Shown here one piece after another: positions 1 to 11,586 of a DNA stretch of 45,954 nucleotides. The stretch's first letter is position 1; every line of letters starts with the position of its first letter. Location: contig JAGLDN010000049.1 in NCBI GenBank assembly GCA_023145575.1, forward strand, positions 1 through 45,954, read 5' to 3'. The notes beneath the pieces were generated by a model. It had not been told where the DNA came from. It saw nothing but the letters and a program-made list of their open reading frames with translations, and did no database searches. Source of the stretch: Psychromonas sp. GTDB lineage: Bacteria; Pseudomonadota; Gammaproteobacteria; Enterobacterales; Psychromonadaceae. The translations under genes and the position numbers were made by a program.

Positions 1-117
1 GTGAAAGATCAACAGCCCCTAGGCTAACCATTAACTAAAACCTGTCACTTTTTCTAATTCGTAAAATGATTCGGTGATTGTATCTAATTTATCGTCTCAC
101 AATGCTTTTGCATCATT

Positions 118-221
118 TATACCCAAGTGCCGCAAAAATACTTGTGCCCCGCAGGGCAAGGCAACTAGCACCTTGGTACTATTTCCTTGCTGAATTTGCA
201 CTTTTACGTCACATGGGTATA
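118..221. repeat. MITE-like element, family A (about 104 bp)
   Basis: Left end TATACCCAAGTGCCGCAAAAATAC and inverted right end ...GCACTTTTACGTCACATGGGTATA form imperfect terminal inverted repeats. The interior (gtgccccgcagggcaaggcaactag) recurs at about 18286. Confidence 0.65.
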
Positions 222-402
222 AACCTTCATTATAATAGAAACCGCCTACTTATTTATCGGTAAAGAAATCGAGCAAAAATTCAGAATTGAAATTTCTGAT
301 ATCTTGATCGAGTTCAAGTTCGCGTTCAAAATAGTACTGAATTTAATTAATAATGTTTTTTGGTCGTGTCAAAATTTAATTTTTGTCATGCTAAGGTCTC
401 TA

Positions 403-1512
403 TTACAATTGTGTGATTTGAATTTGTTCAATGGCGGGCTGTAAATCACGATAAATATTTATTGACAAGGTTTCTGCAAGCACTAAATAAGGTGCAACAA
501 GCGATGCTTGGCTATTTTTAATCACCGTTGGTATACCTGTATCAGTATCTTCTCGATAATGAATATTTAAGGCAAGCGAGCCTAAATAGGGAATATCAAA
601 TTGCTCTGCTAATTTTTTCCCTCCACCTGTACCAAAAATAGTTTCTTGATGACCGCATTTTTCACATGTATGTATACTCATATTTTCAATGATGCCAGCA
701 ACATGAGTATTCACTTTATTGAACATAGCAATGCCTTTTTTGGCATCAATTAAAGCAATATCTTGTGGTGTTGTAACAATCACAGCACTAGTAACAGCTA
801 CACTTTGTGACATAGTAAGCTGAATATCTCCTGTGCCGGGTGGCATATCAACGATTAAATAATCCAGCTCAGGCCAGTTGGTTTCGTTAAGTACTTGCTG
901 TAGTGCTTTACTGGCCATGGGGCCGCGCCAAATCATAGCGTCATCTTCATTGACTAAAAATCCGATACTATTACAAGCTAATCCATGAGCTAAAATAGGC
1001 TCCATTAATTTCCCATCATTACTGCTTGGCCTAGCCCCTTTTTGACCTAACATTGTAGGCATAGATGGCCCGTAAATATCAGCATCAAGCAAGCCAACTT
1101 TTGCCCCGTTCTTTGATAATGCTAACGCCAAATTGACGCTCACTGTTGATTTTCCAACACCGCCTTTACCTGAAGCCACAACGATAATGTTTTTTATTTT
1201 CGCGAAGTTTGTTTTACCTGCTTCGCCTTGCATGGCAGCAATGTGATAATTAAATACCCATTTCACCGATTTTCCCAAAATAACTTCTAATTTTTTATCA
1301 CATTCAACTTGTAATTTAGCAATCCAGTTTGGCGCATAAAAAGGCAAGTTTAATGTAATAATTCCTTGATCTTCATCAATATTAATGCGATTTTGTGCAA
1401 TTAATTGTTCAAGCACCTTTTTGCTGTCAATCTCTTTGAGGCATGCAAGCACATTATTTGATCTATTTTTTGTCGTAGACATTCCGAAGCCTTTTATGTT
1501 GGTGATCATCAA
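403..1512 (-). CDS. mrp: Mrp/ApbC family iron-sulfur cluster carrier ATPase
   Basis: Walker A-type GKGGVGKST, DADIYGPSMPTMLG, VDMPPGTGD and MSIHTCEKCGHQETIFGTGGG motifs, typical of Mrp/ApbC. Confidence 0.95.
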   Translation of the reverse strand: MMITNIKGFGMSTTKNRSNNVLACLKEIDSKKVLEQLIAQNRINIDEDQGIITLNLPFYAPNWIAKLQVECDKKLEVILGKSVKWVFNYHIAAMQGEAGKTNFAKIKNIIVVASGKGGVGKSTVSVNLALALSKNGAKVGLLDADIYGPSMPTMLGQKGARPSSNDGKLMEPILAHGLACNSIGFLVNEDDAMIWRGPMASKALQQVLNETNWPELDYLIVDMPPGTGDIQLTMSQSVAVTSAVIVTTPQDIALIDAKKGIAMFNKVNTHVAGIIENMSIHTCEKCGHQETIFGTGGGKKLAEQFDIPYLGSLALNIHYREDTDTGIPTVIKNSQASLVAPYLVLAETLSINIYRDLQPAIEQIQITQL

Positions 1513-1583
1513 TTATAATCATTACTATTTTAAATAAACGTATTTATCCATGGTAGCAATTAATAACAAACATAATGCAGTGA

Positions 1584-1607
1584 GTATAATTGGTATACCA
1601 ATTATAC
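1584..1607. repeat. 24-bp perfect palindrome (GTATAATTGGTATACCAATTATAC) in the mrp/metG divergent intergenic region
   Basis: Direct reading. The half-site matches the terminal repeat of the element at 31137-31298. Confidence 0.7.
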
Positions 1608-1712
1608 AGTTTAACAAAATCTAACTGGATTAATAGTGGGATTTTAGCATTTAATTGGGTAGAATTAATCGCTTGAAATTTTTAATCAATTTAATATAGG
1701 AAACTCCATAGA

Positions 1713-3773
1713 ATGGTGAACCATGATCGTAAAATACTTGTTACCTGTGCCCTGCCCTACGCCAATGGTCCTATTCATTTAGGCCACATGCTTGAGCATA
1801 TTCAAGCTGATATTTGGGTGCGTTTTCAACGTTTGCGTGGTCATTCAGTGCATTTTATTTGTGCAGATGACGCACATGGTACACCGATTATGCTTAAAGC
1901 CAATGAATTAGGCATTAGCCCTGAGACAATGATTGCTGATATAAAACGTTCTCACGAACATGATTTCTCTGGCTTTGATATCAATTTTGATAACTATCAC
2001 TCAACACATTCAAAAGAAAACCACGAACTTTCATCAAAAATATATCTTGCCTTACGCGGAAAAGGTTATATAAAAACCAGAACAATTTCACAATTATTTG
2101 ATCCTGAAAAAGAAATGTTTTTACCGGATCGCTTTGTTAAAGGTGGTTGCCCGTCGTGTAAAGCAGATAATCAATACGGTGATAATTGTGATCACTGTGG
2201 TGCGACATATAGCCCAATCGACCTGATCAATGCCACATCAACGATTACTGGAACAACACCTATCATAAAAGATAGCGAACATTATTTTTTCGACTTACCT
2301 CAATTTGAAGATATGCTAAAGACATGGACTCGCTCAGGTAGTCTACAACTTGAAATGGCAAATAAAATTAACGAATGGTTTATCTCTGGCTTAAAACAAT
2401 GGGATATCTCTCGGGATGCCCCTTATTTTGGATTTGAAATACCGAATGCTCCTGGTAAATTCTTCTATGTTTGGTTAGATGCACCCATTGGTTACATGGG
2501 ATCATTTAAAAATCTGTGTGACAAAACTGACCACTTAGATTTTGATGAATACTGGAAAAAAAATTCGACCACTGAACTTTATCATTTTATTGGTAAAGAT
2601 ATTATTAACTTTCATAGTTTATTTTGGCCCGCAGTATTAGAGGGAGCAAATTACCGAAAGCCCACAGCTGTCTATGTACATGGTTATGTCACCGTTAATG
2701 GTTTAAAAATGTCTAAATCTAAAGGGACCTTTATCAAAGCCAGTACCTATTTAGAACATTTAGATCCTGAATGTTTACGTTATTATTATGCGGCAAAACT
2801 TACCAGTAAAATTGATGATTTAGATCTTAATTTAGATGACTTTACACAACGCGTTAATACCGATGTTGTTAATAAATTAGTTAACATTGCTTCTCGCAGC
2901 GCAGGTTTCATTAACAAAAAATATCAAGGTGAACTTTCTGATAGGCTCGTTGCTCCCGATTTATATCAGTCATTTATTGATAAGGGGAAAAGCATAGCCA
3001 CCTTATTTGACCAACGTGAATTTGCGCGTGCGATCAGAGAAATAATGGCACTTGCTGATAATGCGAACAAATACATAGATGAAAAAGCACCTTGGGTAAT
3101 GGCTAAACAGCAAGACAAAAAAGTTGAAGTGCAAGAAATTTGTTCAATGGGCATTAATTTATTTCGCGTATTAATTACTTATTTAAAAGCTGTCATGCCA
3201 AAATTAGCCGCCCGAAGTGAAGCATTTTTAAATGAAACGTTAAACTGGGACAGCATTAAAACCCCCCTTTTAGCGCATCAAATCAATCAATTTAAAGTGC
3301 TGTTTTCGCGTATTGATCCTAAACACGTTGAAGCAATGATTGAAGCTTCAAAAGATAACATCGTGGCGGATAAATCAATAAAAACCGTAAAAGTAGGCGA
3401 TAAATTTAATTCACTAACATGTGAGCTTGATAAAGAGCCTCTTTGTTCAGAGATTGATTTTGATACATTTGCTAAAGTCGATTTGCGTGTTGTCTTAATT
3501 ACTAAAGCCGAATCAGTACCTAAAGCAAATAAGTTGTTAAAACTTACGTTAGACTTAGGGGGGGGAACTCGCACTGTCTTTGCGGGGATTAAATCGGCTT
3601 ATCATCCAGAAGATCTCGAAGGTAAGCTCACCGTGATGGTAGCAAACATCGCGCCACGTAAAATGAAATTTGGGTTGTCACAAGGCATGATATTAGCTAC
3701 AGGTAGTGAAGGGTCTGAAATTCACATTTTACATCCTGACAGTGGCGCAAAGCCCGGTCAACGCATTATGTAA
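1713..3773 (+). CDS. metG: Methionine-tRNA ligase
   Basis: [25 protein letters not shown] (HIGH region), zinc-binding Cys motifs, KMSKS ([11 protein letters not shown]) and C-terminal tRNA-binding domain ([12 protein letters not shown]...). Confidence 0.97.
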   Translation: MVNHDRKILVTCALPYANGPIHLGHMLEHIQADIWVRFQRLRGHSVHFICADDAHGTPIMLKANELGISPETMIADIKRSHEHDFSGFDINFDNYHSTHSKENHELSSKIYLALRGKGYIKTRTISQLFDPEKEMFLPDRFVKGGCPSCKADNQYGDNCDHCGATYSPIDLINATSTITGTTPIIKDSEHYFFDLPQFEDMLKTWTRSGSLQLEMANKINEWFISGLKQWDISRDAPYFGFEIPNAPGKFFYVWLDAPIGYMGSFKNLCDKTDHLDFDEYWKKNSTTELYHFIGKDIINFHSLFWPAVLEGANYRKPTAVYVHGYVTVNGLKMSKSKGTFIKASTYLEHLDPECLRYYYAAKLTSKIDDLDLNLDDFTQRVNTDVVNKLVNIASRSAGFINKKYQGELSDRLVAPDLYQSFIDKGKSIATLFDQREFARAIREIMALADNANKYIDEKAPWVMAKQQDKKVEVQEICSMGINLFRVLITYLKAVMPKLAARSEAFLNETLNWDSIKTPLLAHQINQFKVLFSRIDPKHVEAMIEASKDNIVADKSIKTVKVGDKFNSLTCELDKEPLCSEIDFDTFAKVDLRVVLITKAESVPKANKLLKLTLDLGGGTRTVFAGIKSAYHPEDLEGKLTVMVANIAPRKMKFGLSQGMILATGSEGSEIHILHPDSGAKPGQRIM

Positions 3774-3853
3774 ATTTATGATTGCCCCATCATTGGCTCG
3801 AATGTATCCCCCCGATTGTATCGCTATGTGACGTAATTATACCTTGTCAAATG

Positions 3854-4792
3854 TTAGCTAGGTTGTAATTTATCTAATAAGGTAGCTAATTGTGGACATA
3901 AAGGTGCGCTGATAGTTGTTCGCTTTGCAAGTCCTGGGTGATAAAAAGTAATGTGCGCAGCATGTAAAAACAAGCGGTTAAGACCCAATGTTTTCATGAA
4001 GGATGTAAATTTATCATCACCATAGCGATCATCGCCAGCAATATTAGCACCTTTGTAGGCAGTATGTACTCTGATTTGATGAGTGCGCCCCGTGACAGGC
4101 ATTGCCTCAATTAATGTTGCCTCTTGATAGCGTTGTATTATTTTAAATCGGGTTTCAGCGGTTTTGCCTTCAGAGCTTACTTTTACAATTGAATTTTGGG
4201 CGTTTTTCAATAGCGGCTCGCTGATTGTCCGCCATTTTTTATCCCAATATCCTTTCACTAGTGCTAAATATTGTTTATTCATGGTTTTATTGCGTAACTG
4301 CTCATGTAATGTACGTAGCATGCTACGTTTTTTAGCAATTAATAAACAGCCAGAAGTCGCTTTATCTAGGCGATGCACCAAGGCTAAAAATTGCGAATGA
4401 GGTCGTAGTGAACGTAAAGCTTCAATGACTCCGAAATCCTGACCGCTTCCACCGTGAACAGCTAATCCAGAGGGTTTGTTTAATATGACCAGCGTATCAT
4501 CTTCATAAATGATTTGCGATGCTAATGCTGCGATTTTATTTAATTTAGGCGATGGTAATGTTTTTTCTTTTGCAACACGAACGGGTGGAATACGCACAAT
4601 ATCGGCTAGTTGGATCTTGTGATCAGGCTTTATGCGTTTTTTATTGACACGTACTTCGCCTTTACGAATGATGCGATATATATGACTTTTTGGTACACCT
4701 TTTAAATGTAACCGTAAAAAATTATCGATCCGCTGTAGGGTATTGTCTGGAGTTACTTGGATATAACGTACTGTATGGTTAATTTCTGACAT
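3854..4792 (-). CDS. rluC: 23S rRNA pseudouridine synthase RluC
   Basis: S4-like N-terminus plus LVHRLDKATSGCLLIAKK motif. Divergent from rne, as in other gammaproteobacteria. Confidence 0.93.
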   Translation of the reverse strand: MSEINHTVRYIQVTPDNTLQRIDNFLRLHLKGVPKSHIYRIIRKGEVRVNKKRIKPDHKIQLADIVRIPPVRVAKEKTLPSPKLNKIAALASQIIYEDDTLVILNKPSGLAVHGGSGQDFGVIEALRSLRPHSQFLALVHRLDKATSGCLLIAKKRSMLRTLHEQLRNKTMNKQYLALVKGYWDKKWRTISEPLLKNAQNSIVKVSSEGKTAETRFKIIQRYQEATLIEAMPVTGRTHQIRVHTAYKGANIAGDDRYGDDKFTSFMKTLGLNRLFLHAAHITFYHPGLAKRTTISAPLCPQLATLLDKLQPS

Positions 4793-5091
4793 ATTAATAA
4801 GCGCTCAACTTGTGTTCGTATCTTATCTATCTCCATCAACATGCAAGCTAAGATCGATAAATTATGCAGGGATCTTAGCCATAAAATTTATCTTGTATTG
4901 GTATTCAAGCAAACGCTACAATAGCAGAATAGTAAATCACTAAAAATAACTGTTAGGGATATTTAAATTTCGATAAGTGTATCACGAATCTAAATATTAT
5001 CCTCTAAATATTTATATTGCAATTTTACAATAAATAATGCGATAATTACGAGAGAAGTGATTAACTATCAAAAATAAAATAAAGCTTATTA

Positions 5092-5163
5092 TAGTCGCCA
5101 CTAGTCGCCACTTAAAAATAAAATCAATCCTTTAGTTGTCACTTAAAAATAAAGTCAAGCCTT
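5092..5163. repeat. Tandem repeat, two 31-bp units (5102-5132, 5133-5163) plus a 10-bp partial unit (5092-5101), upstream of rne
   Basis: TAGTCGCCACTTAAAAATAAAATCAATCCTT followed by TAGTTGTCACTTAAAAATAAAGTCAAGCCTT, preceded by TAGTCGCCAC. Confidence 0.8.
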
Positions 5164-5380
5164 GATGACGTTAAAATTTAAAGGTGATAATACTTTATTA
5201 GCTAGCGTTAATTTCACTTTAAATTGCCCCTCCGTAGATCCAGTCGAGAGACTAAATAACCAGACACGAGGTCAAGTGAATAACGCATTCAGAAAAATAA
5301 GTGCTGACCATCAATTAAAAATTATACTTTACTGGCTCTATATATAGCGAGTGAAGATACAAAATATAGAGTTAAAAAAA

Positions 5381-8173
5381 ATGAAAAGAATGTTAATTAA
5401 TGCGACTCAATCAGAAGAGTTACGTGTTGCCCTTGTGGATGGTCAACAATTATATGATCTAGATATAGAAAGTCCTGGGCATGAACAAAAAAAAGCAAAT
5501 ATTTATAAAGGTAAAATAACGCGCGTTGAGGCAAGTTTAGAAGCCGCGTTTATTGATTATGGTGCTGAGCGGCATGGTTTCTTACCTCTAAAAGAGATAG
5601 CACGTACATATTTCCCTAATGGATATACGTTTAAAGGTCGCCCTAATATCAAGAATATTATTAAAGAAGGGCAAGAAGTTGTCGTACAAATTGATAAAGA
5701 AGAGCGAGGCAACAAAGGAGCTGCACTAACAACTTTTATTAGCCTTGCTGGCAGTTATCTAGTCTTAATGCCTAACAACCCACGCGCAGGTGGCATTTCT
5801 CGTCGTATCGAAGGCGATGAGCGCACACAATTAAAAGAAGCACTTAGTCATCTTAAACTGCCTGCTGGTATGGGGCTAATTGTACGCACAGCAGGTGTTG
5901 GAAAATCAGCAGACAAGTTAAAATGGGACCTTAATGTACTCATAAATCACTGGCGCGCGATTGATGAAGCAGCAAAACAAAAAACCGCACCTTTTTTGAT
6001 TCACCGTGAAAGTAATGTCATTGTGCGTGCAATTCGAGACTATTTGCGTCTTGATATTAGCGAGATCGTTATTGATAATATTAAAACATTTGAAAGTGCA
6101 AAACAACACATCGAAATGGTGCGACCCGATTTTGTAAATCGTTTAAAGCTTTATGAAGGTGAAATACCATTATTAACTTATTATCAAGTAGAAACTCAAA
6201 TAGAGTCAGCTTTTCAACGTGAAGTTCGTCTTCCATCGGGTGGTTCAATTGTTATTGACCCAACGGAGGCATTAACCTCAATTGATATCAACTCAGCCCG
6301 CGCGACACGCGGTGGTGATATTGAAGAAACGGCATTTAATACCAACCTTGAGGCGGCAGAAGAAATTGCTCGTCAACTTCGCTTGAGGGATTTAGGTGGC
6401 TTAGTCGTTATCGATTTTATCGATATGACGTCTACTTATCATCAACATGAAGTAGAAACTCGTATGCGTGAATCAACGCATCAAGATAGAGCGCGTATTC
6501 AACTCGGTCGTTTATCACGTTTTGGTTTAATGGAAATGTCACGCCAGCGTATTCGTCCCTCATTAGGTGAATCTGCATCAAGAGTTTGCCCTCGTTGTTA
6601 TGGACAAGGCACAATTCGTGACAATGAGTCTATTGCTTTAGCTATTTTACGGCTTATCGAAGAAGAAGCATTAAAAGAAGATACTGCTCAGATTCAAGCA
6701 ACTGTTCCTGTTGTTGTTGCTGCCTACTTACTCAATGAAAAACGTAGTTCAGTGGCTAAAATTGAACAACGACAAAAATGTGAAATTTATATCATTCCCA
6801 ACGCAAACTTATTAACGCCACAGTTTGAAGTGAAACGTACGAGAAAAAATGGTAAAGAAGTGATTAATTATGATGCTTTAGAAAAGCAACATATGGTTTA
6901 TATCCCTAACCATGTCAAAGATGATCAAAAAAATGAAGAAAACCCTGCAATAAGTGGATACTCTGCCCCTAAAAAAGATGATTTAAAAAATAATATTGAA
7001 AGCGAAGCCATTGCTAAAAAAAATAAAAAAAACAATCAGTCGATTTTTAAAAAGCTGTTTAATTTCTTTGGTGATGATGATCAAAAGACACCTATAAGCA
7101 CGCCAGATACAAAGGAAAAACCTGTTGAAGAAAAACAAAGTGATGTAAGTAGTAGTCAGACTAATTTATCGAAGAAAGCGGTTGATGATCCGTGTAAACA
7201 ACGCAAGCCTAGACGTAACAATCCTAAAAATAATTCTAAAAATAGTACAACAAATGAAAATATTAAACGACAACAAAGCAACTCATTTTCAAAAAAATTA
7301 GAGAATAATGAGGTAGTTGCCGATCGGCGTAAGCGTAGAAATATGCAAAAAAATGTGCGCGTTCAATGTGACACGATACAAAAAACACCCGAAGTTATCG
7401 AAAATAAGCAACAAATTTTAGTTACAGAAGAGTCTGATAGCGTTGCAAATAATAAGGAAAACACAAGAAAACCAAACACAAAAAAAACATCAAAACATAT
7501 TAAAGAGACAAAAGAAAAGATAAAAGAAAAAGGATCTCATATACATACTGATGACGCTTTGATATCGATTGGTGAAATAGAAGATGCAGGGATACATACG
7601 CCTGTTCCTCTTCCTGCACGAAAGTCATCTCGTTATCCACGTCATATGAATACATCTCAACAGATAGATCGAAAAAACTCGAGTGATTTTAAGGATCCTA
7701 TGATCTTAGAATCAGCGGAAACTGAGGATCAACCACAGGGGATCATTGAAAAAAATCAATTTAAACTACCAAGTATTGCCCTTGAAATATCAAAAATACA
7801 TTCACAAAATAAGAATTTAAATTCAGAAACACTTCAACAAAGTATTGTTAAGCAACCGGTTGATATTGCAGAGAAAATTCTTCCAGAGACAATTCCTTCA
7901 GCAGAAGTTATTGAAAGTAAATCTGATGACGATGAAGAGCTTAATCTAAGCATTGTGCAAAGTAACAAGAAAGTTGGCACTATTAGCTCAGCAAAATCGG
8001 CGGCAACCTCTGCAATGATTAAAACCGTGAGCTCTCCGCTTGATCTAGAAGCAGAAATTAAAATTGTCCCTGCGAAAAATCGCTCTGTTATTATTAAATC
8101 AGCAAGCCAAGCGGGAGGAACGTTCTCAACGAGTGAGGCTAAAAGTGCTATGGTTAAAACGAATATCGATTAA
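5381..8173 (+). CDS. rne: Ribonuclease E (ORF opens at GTG 5351; likely start ATG 5381)
   Basis: [50 protein letters not shown]... is near-identical to known RNase E N-termini. Zinc-link CPRCYGQGT present. Low-complexity charged C-terminal scaffold. Confidence 0.97.
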   Translation: MKRMLINATQSEELRVALVDGQQLYDLDIESPGHEQKKANIYKGKITRVEASLEAAFIDYGAERHGFLPLKEIARTYFPNGYTFKGRPNIKNIIKEGQEVVVQIDKEERGNKGAALTTFISLAGSYLVLMPNNPRAGGISRRIEGDERTQLKEALSHLKLPAGMGLIVRTAGVGKSADKLKWDLNVLINHWRAIDEAAKQKTAPFLIHRESNVIVRAIRDYLRLDISEIVIDNIKTFESAKQHIEMVRPDFVNRLKLYEGEIPLLTYYQVETQIESAFQREVRLPSGGSIVIDPTEALTSIDINSARATRGGDIEETAFNTNLEAAEEIARQLRLRDLGGLVVIDFIDMTSTYHQHEVETRMRESTHQDRARIQLGRLSRFGLMEMSRQRIRPSLGESASRVCPRCYGQGTIRDNESIALAILRLIEEEALKEDTAQIQATVPVVVAAYLLNEKRSSVAKIEQRQKCEIYIIPNANLLTPQFEVKRTRKNGKEVINYDALEKQHMVYIPNHVKDDQKNEENPAISGYSAPKKDDLKNNIESEAIAKKNKKNNQSIFKKLFNFFGDDDQKTPISTPDTKEKPVEEKQSDVSSSQTNLSKKAVDDPCKQRKPRRNNPKNNSKNSTTNENIKRQQSNSFSKKLENNEVVADRRKRRNMQKNVRVQCDTIQKTPEVIENKQQILVTEESDSVANNKENTRKPNTKKTSKHIKETKEKIKEKGSHIHTDDALISIGEIEDAGIHTPVPLPARKSSRYPRHMNTSQQIDRKNSSDFKDPMILESAETEDQPQGIIEKNQFKLPSIALEISKIHSQNKNLNSETLQQSIVKQPVDIAEKILPETIPSAEVIESKSDDDEELNLSIVQSNKKVGTISSAKSAATSAMIKTVSSPLDLEAEIKIVPAKNRSVIIKSASQAGGTFSTSEAKSAMVKTNID

Positions 8174-8256
8174 CTCCGTTAATCGTTCGAATGTTTTACC
8201 TTATCTACAAGGCATTATGCATGGATACGAAGCATAAAATAAAGTGATTTATTCTA

Positions 8257-8292
8257 AATGCTTTATGATTAAGATATCACAAAGCATTTTTG
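8257..8292 (+). terminator. Rho-independent-like terminator downstream of rne
   Basis: AATGCTTT-a-TGAT-taagat-ATCA-c-AAAGCATT hairpin followed by a T-run. Confidence 0.65.
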
Positions 8293-8334
8293 CGTAATAT
8301 TTGTATTGAATGTAATTATTCACTGTTCAATTAA

Positions 8335-9300
<966 letters not shown>

Positions 9301-9360
9301 TATCAGCGCGCTATTGCCCTTTGCTGTAATAATTTTTTTGTCTATAAAATAACATCGGTA

Positions 9361-10320
9361 TTACTTATCCAAATTTATGTTACTTAGCTTGCTTAATATG
9401 GCAGTGGTAATACTTACTTTTTTTTTATCTTCAGCCATCAATTCTTGTTGAATTGATGCAAGTGCAAAATAAGAATATTTAAATTCAATAAAATCACGCA
9501 CATTAGTTGCTATGCTTAATTTGTAGTAATAAATAGCTTTATCACGATTACCATGCTCTCTTTCCCATGTTGCTAGGTAAAAATAGAGTTCACACAACCG
9601 CTCTGCGTAATGTTTATTAGTGATTATACCTTTTGAGCTTAAATTAATTAAATCTTTCTGCGAGATCCTGCCGGCGAAATAATCAATAATTTTCCAAATA
9701 AAAAGTGGGTTATCTTTTTCATTTTTTTCTGATTTTAAATTCTTCAGTGCACTTTTCGGATCGACGTTACTGTTGATAATAAAACGCCAAAGAATATCGT
9801 AAGGCTCTTGTTCATCTGCTTGATAAAACTTTTCAATCGCTGATTTTGCAAGATCATTACGTCCGATTGCTAACAAACCGACAGCACTGTATAGATAACT
9901 TAACGTCATGTGCTTATCAAGTTCAATTGCTGAATCAAAGGCTTCAAAAGCGCCTTCATAAGAATGGTTTTGTAATAAATATAAACCTAGCATATTATAA
10001 GATGGTGCGTAACTAGGATCTAACTTGAGCGATTGTAGAATATTAAAGTGACTGTACTCATTTAAACCTATTTTATCATATATCAACCCGCGCTCATAAA
10101 AGAGTCTTGCTTTTTGCCTCGGTGTTAATTTCTTATGTAATAAGATCAGTTGAGTTATGAGTAAAAGCTTATTTTCATCTTGTTGATCCACCTGAACGGC
10201 AGTTGCCATAGGAAATATTTTAAATTCTTCATTTGAAGGCGCTGAATTTTTCAAAAAGGAGCACGCACTAAGACAAAAACAAGCAATAATCATAAATAAT
10301 TTAGAAAAGTGGTAATTCAT
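9361..10320 (-). CDS. nlpI: TPR-repeat lipoprotein NlpI-like
   Basis: Lipobox (CFCLSAC), TPR repeats. RLFYERGLIYDKIGL...YNMLGLYLLQNHSYEGAFEAFDSAIELD aligns with NlpI. Confidence 0.85.
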   Translation of the reverse strand: MNYHFSKLFMIIACFCLSACSFLKNSAPSNEEFKIFPMATAVQVDQQDENKLLLITQLILLHKKLTPRQKARLFYERGLIYDKIGLNEYSHFNILQSLKLDPSYAPSYNMLGLYLLQNHSYEGAFEAFDSAIELDKHMTLSYLYSAVGLLAIGRNDLAKSAIEKFYQADEQEPYDILWRFIINSNVDPKSALKNLKSEKNEKDNPLFIWKIIDYFAGRISQKDLINLSSKGIITNKHYAERLCELYFYLATWEREHGNRDKAIYYYKLSIATNVRDFIEFKYSYFALASIQQELMAEDKKKVSITTAILSKLSNINLDK

Positions 10321-10624
10321 TTAAAACCCTTTCATACGAGAGTAATAAGCCAATAGCAGTAAATCGATTATACACTAACGTAAAGGCCAATGGGTGGTAG
10401 TTGACGTTGGTGCCCGAAAGCGGTTTATTATTAAAAATGCAATGCTTGAAACGTCACATGTTGCGCTTTCTCTTCTGATCATCGAGTTAACGTCTTAGTC
10501 TGCCGTCCCAGATAAAGCAGAGCATTATCTCTTTACGTCAAATAAGTATAGTAAGGTATGTATACTTTTTAATCGAATGTGTCTTCAATCTAGAAAATAG
10601 CACAAGCAGTTTTTTATTACATTA

Positions 10625-11572
10625 TCACATTAAAGATTCTTGATCTGCGCCTTCTTTTTCAACTACTTTTGGTATCATATCTTCTCTTGAAAGACCAAAT
10701 CGAACGGCTAGTGCGCTCGCAACATAGATTGATGAATACGTCCCAACAAAAATACCAATTAATAATGCTGTCGAAAACCCATGAATAACAGGTCCCCCAA
10801 CAACAAATAAGGCAATTAACACAAACGAAGTTAATCCAGATGTTATCGTCGTTCGCGTAAGCGTTTGAGTCAATGACATATCGACGATACCAACAGTAGT
10901 AGAATTTGACATACGCCTAAAGTTTTCACGGATCCTGTCAAACACAACGATGGTATCATTTAAAGAATAACCGATTACTGCAAGCACTGCCGCAAGTACA
11001 GTGAGATCGAATTCTAAATGAAAGAATGAAAATACACCTAACGTAATAATAACATCGTGTGCTAATGCCAATACAGCGCCTAATGCTAATCGCCATTCAA
11101 AGCGAATGCTGACATAAAGCATTATACAAAAAAGGGAAATTACAATAGCAAGTCCCCCATCTATCGCTAATTCTTTACCAACATTCGGACCAACAAATTC
11201 GACCCGCCGCATGCTTAGTTTACCAATATTTGCCGCTTGCAAAGTATGAACGATTTGAGCGCCTAGCACTTCACCTTTTAGCCCTTTAATTGGCGGTACG
11301 CGCACCATCACGGATCGAGAATTACCAAAATATTGGACAATAGCACCAAAATAGTGTGATTTTTCAAGAACATTTCGCACCTTAGGTAAATTCGCAACCT
11401 GTTCAAAAGCAACTTCAATCACTGTCCCCCCCGTAAAATCTAGACCCCAATTAAGTTTATTGATGCCTAACGTCACAAGCGAAGCACCAACTAATAATAT
11501 AGAAAGTACCATTGCAGATCTTGAAAATTTCATAAAGCGAAGCGGTTCTTTCGCTTTAAATAATTCGAGCAT
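10625..11572 (-). CDS. secF: Protein translocase subunit SecF
   Basis: LNWGLDFTGGTVIEV and VIGYSLNDTIVVFDRIREN motifs; adjacent to secD. Confidence 0.96.
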   Translation of the reverse strand: MLELFKAKEPLRFMKFSRSAMVLSILLVGASLVTLGINKLNWGLDFTGGTVIEVAFEQVANLPKVRNVLEKSHYFGAIVQYFGNSRSVMVRVPPIKGLKGEVLGAQIVHTLQAANIGKLSMRRVEFVGPNVGKELAIDGGLAIVISLFCIMLYVSIRFEWRLALGAVLALAHDVIITLGVFSFFHLEFDLTVLAAVLAVIGYSLNDTIVVFDRIRENFRRMSNSTTVGIVDMSLTQTLTRTTITSGLTSFVLIALFVVGGPVIHGFSTALLIGIFVGTYSSIYVASALAVRFGLSREDMIPKVVEKEGADQESLM

Positions 11573-11586
11573 AATTTATCCTTCGG

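Noticed and set aside
78-263. 61-aa ORF
   Set aside because: Lies over the inverted-repeat element at 118-221; the sequence is explained by the repeat and is not protein-like.
2966-3574. Antisense ORFs within metG
   Set aside because: Shadow ORFs opposite a well-supported CDS. The same applies to 4164-4400, 5918-6109, 6432-6614, 8919-9101, 12248-12466, 14210-14434, 16402-16584, 32346-33174, 35489-35710, 36185-36427, 37253-37552 and 40240-40461.
5162-5347. 61-aa ORF just upstream of rne
   Set aside because: Overlaps the end of the tandem repeat and the probable rne leader; no recognisable protein features.
6940-8170. Possible novel domain in the lysine/asparagine-rich C-terminal half of RNase E
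   Set aside because: Low-complexity, disordered, fast-evolving scaffold regions are normal for RNase E.
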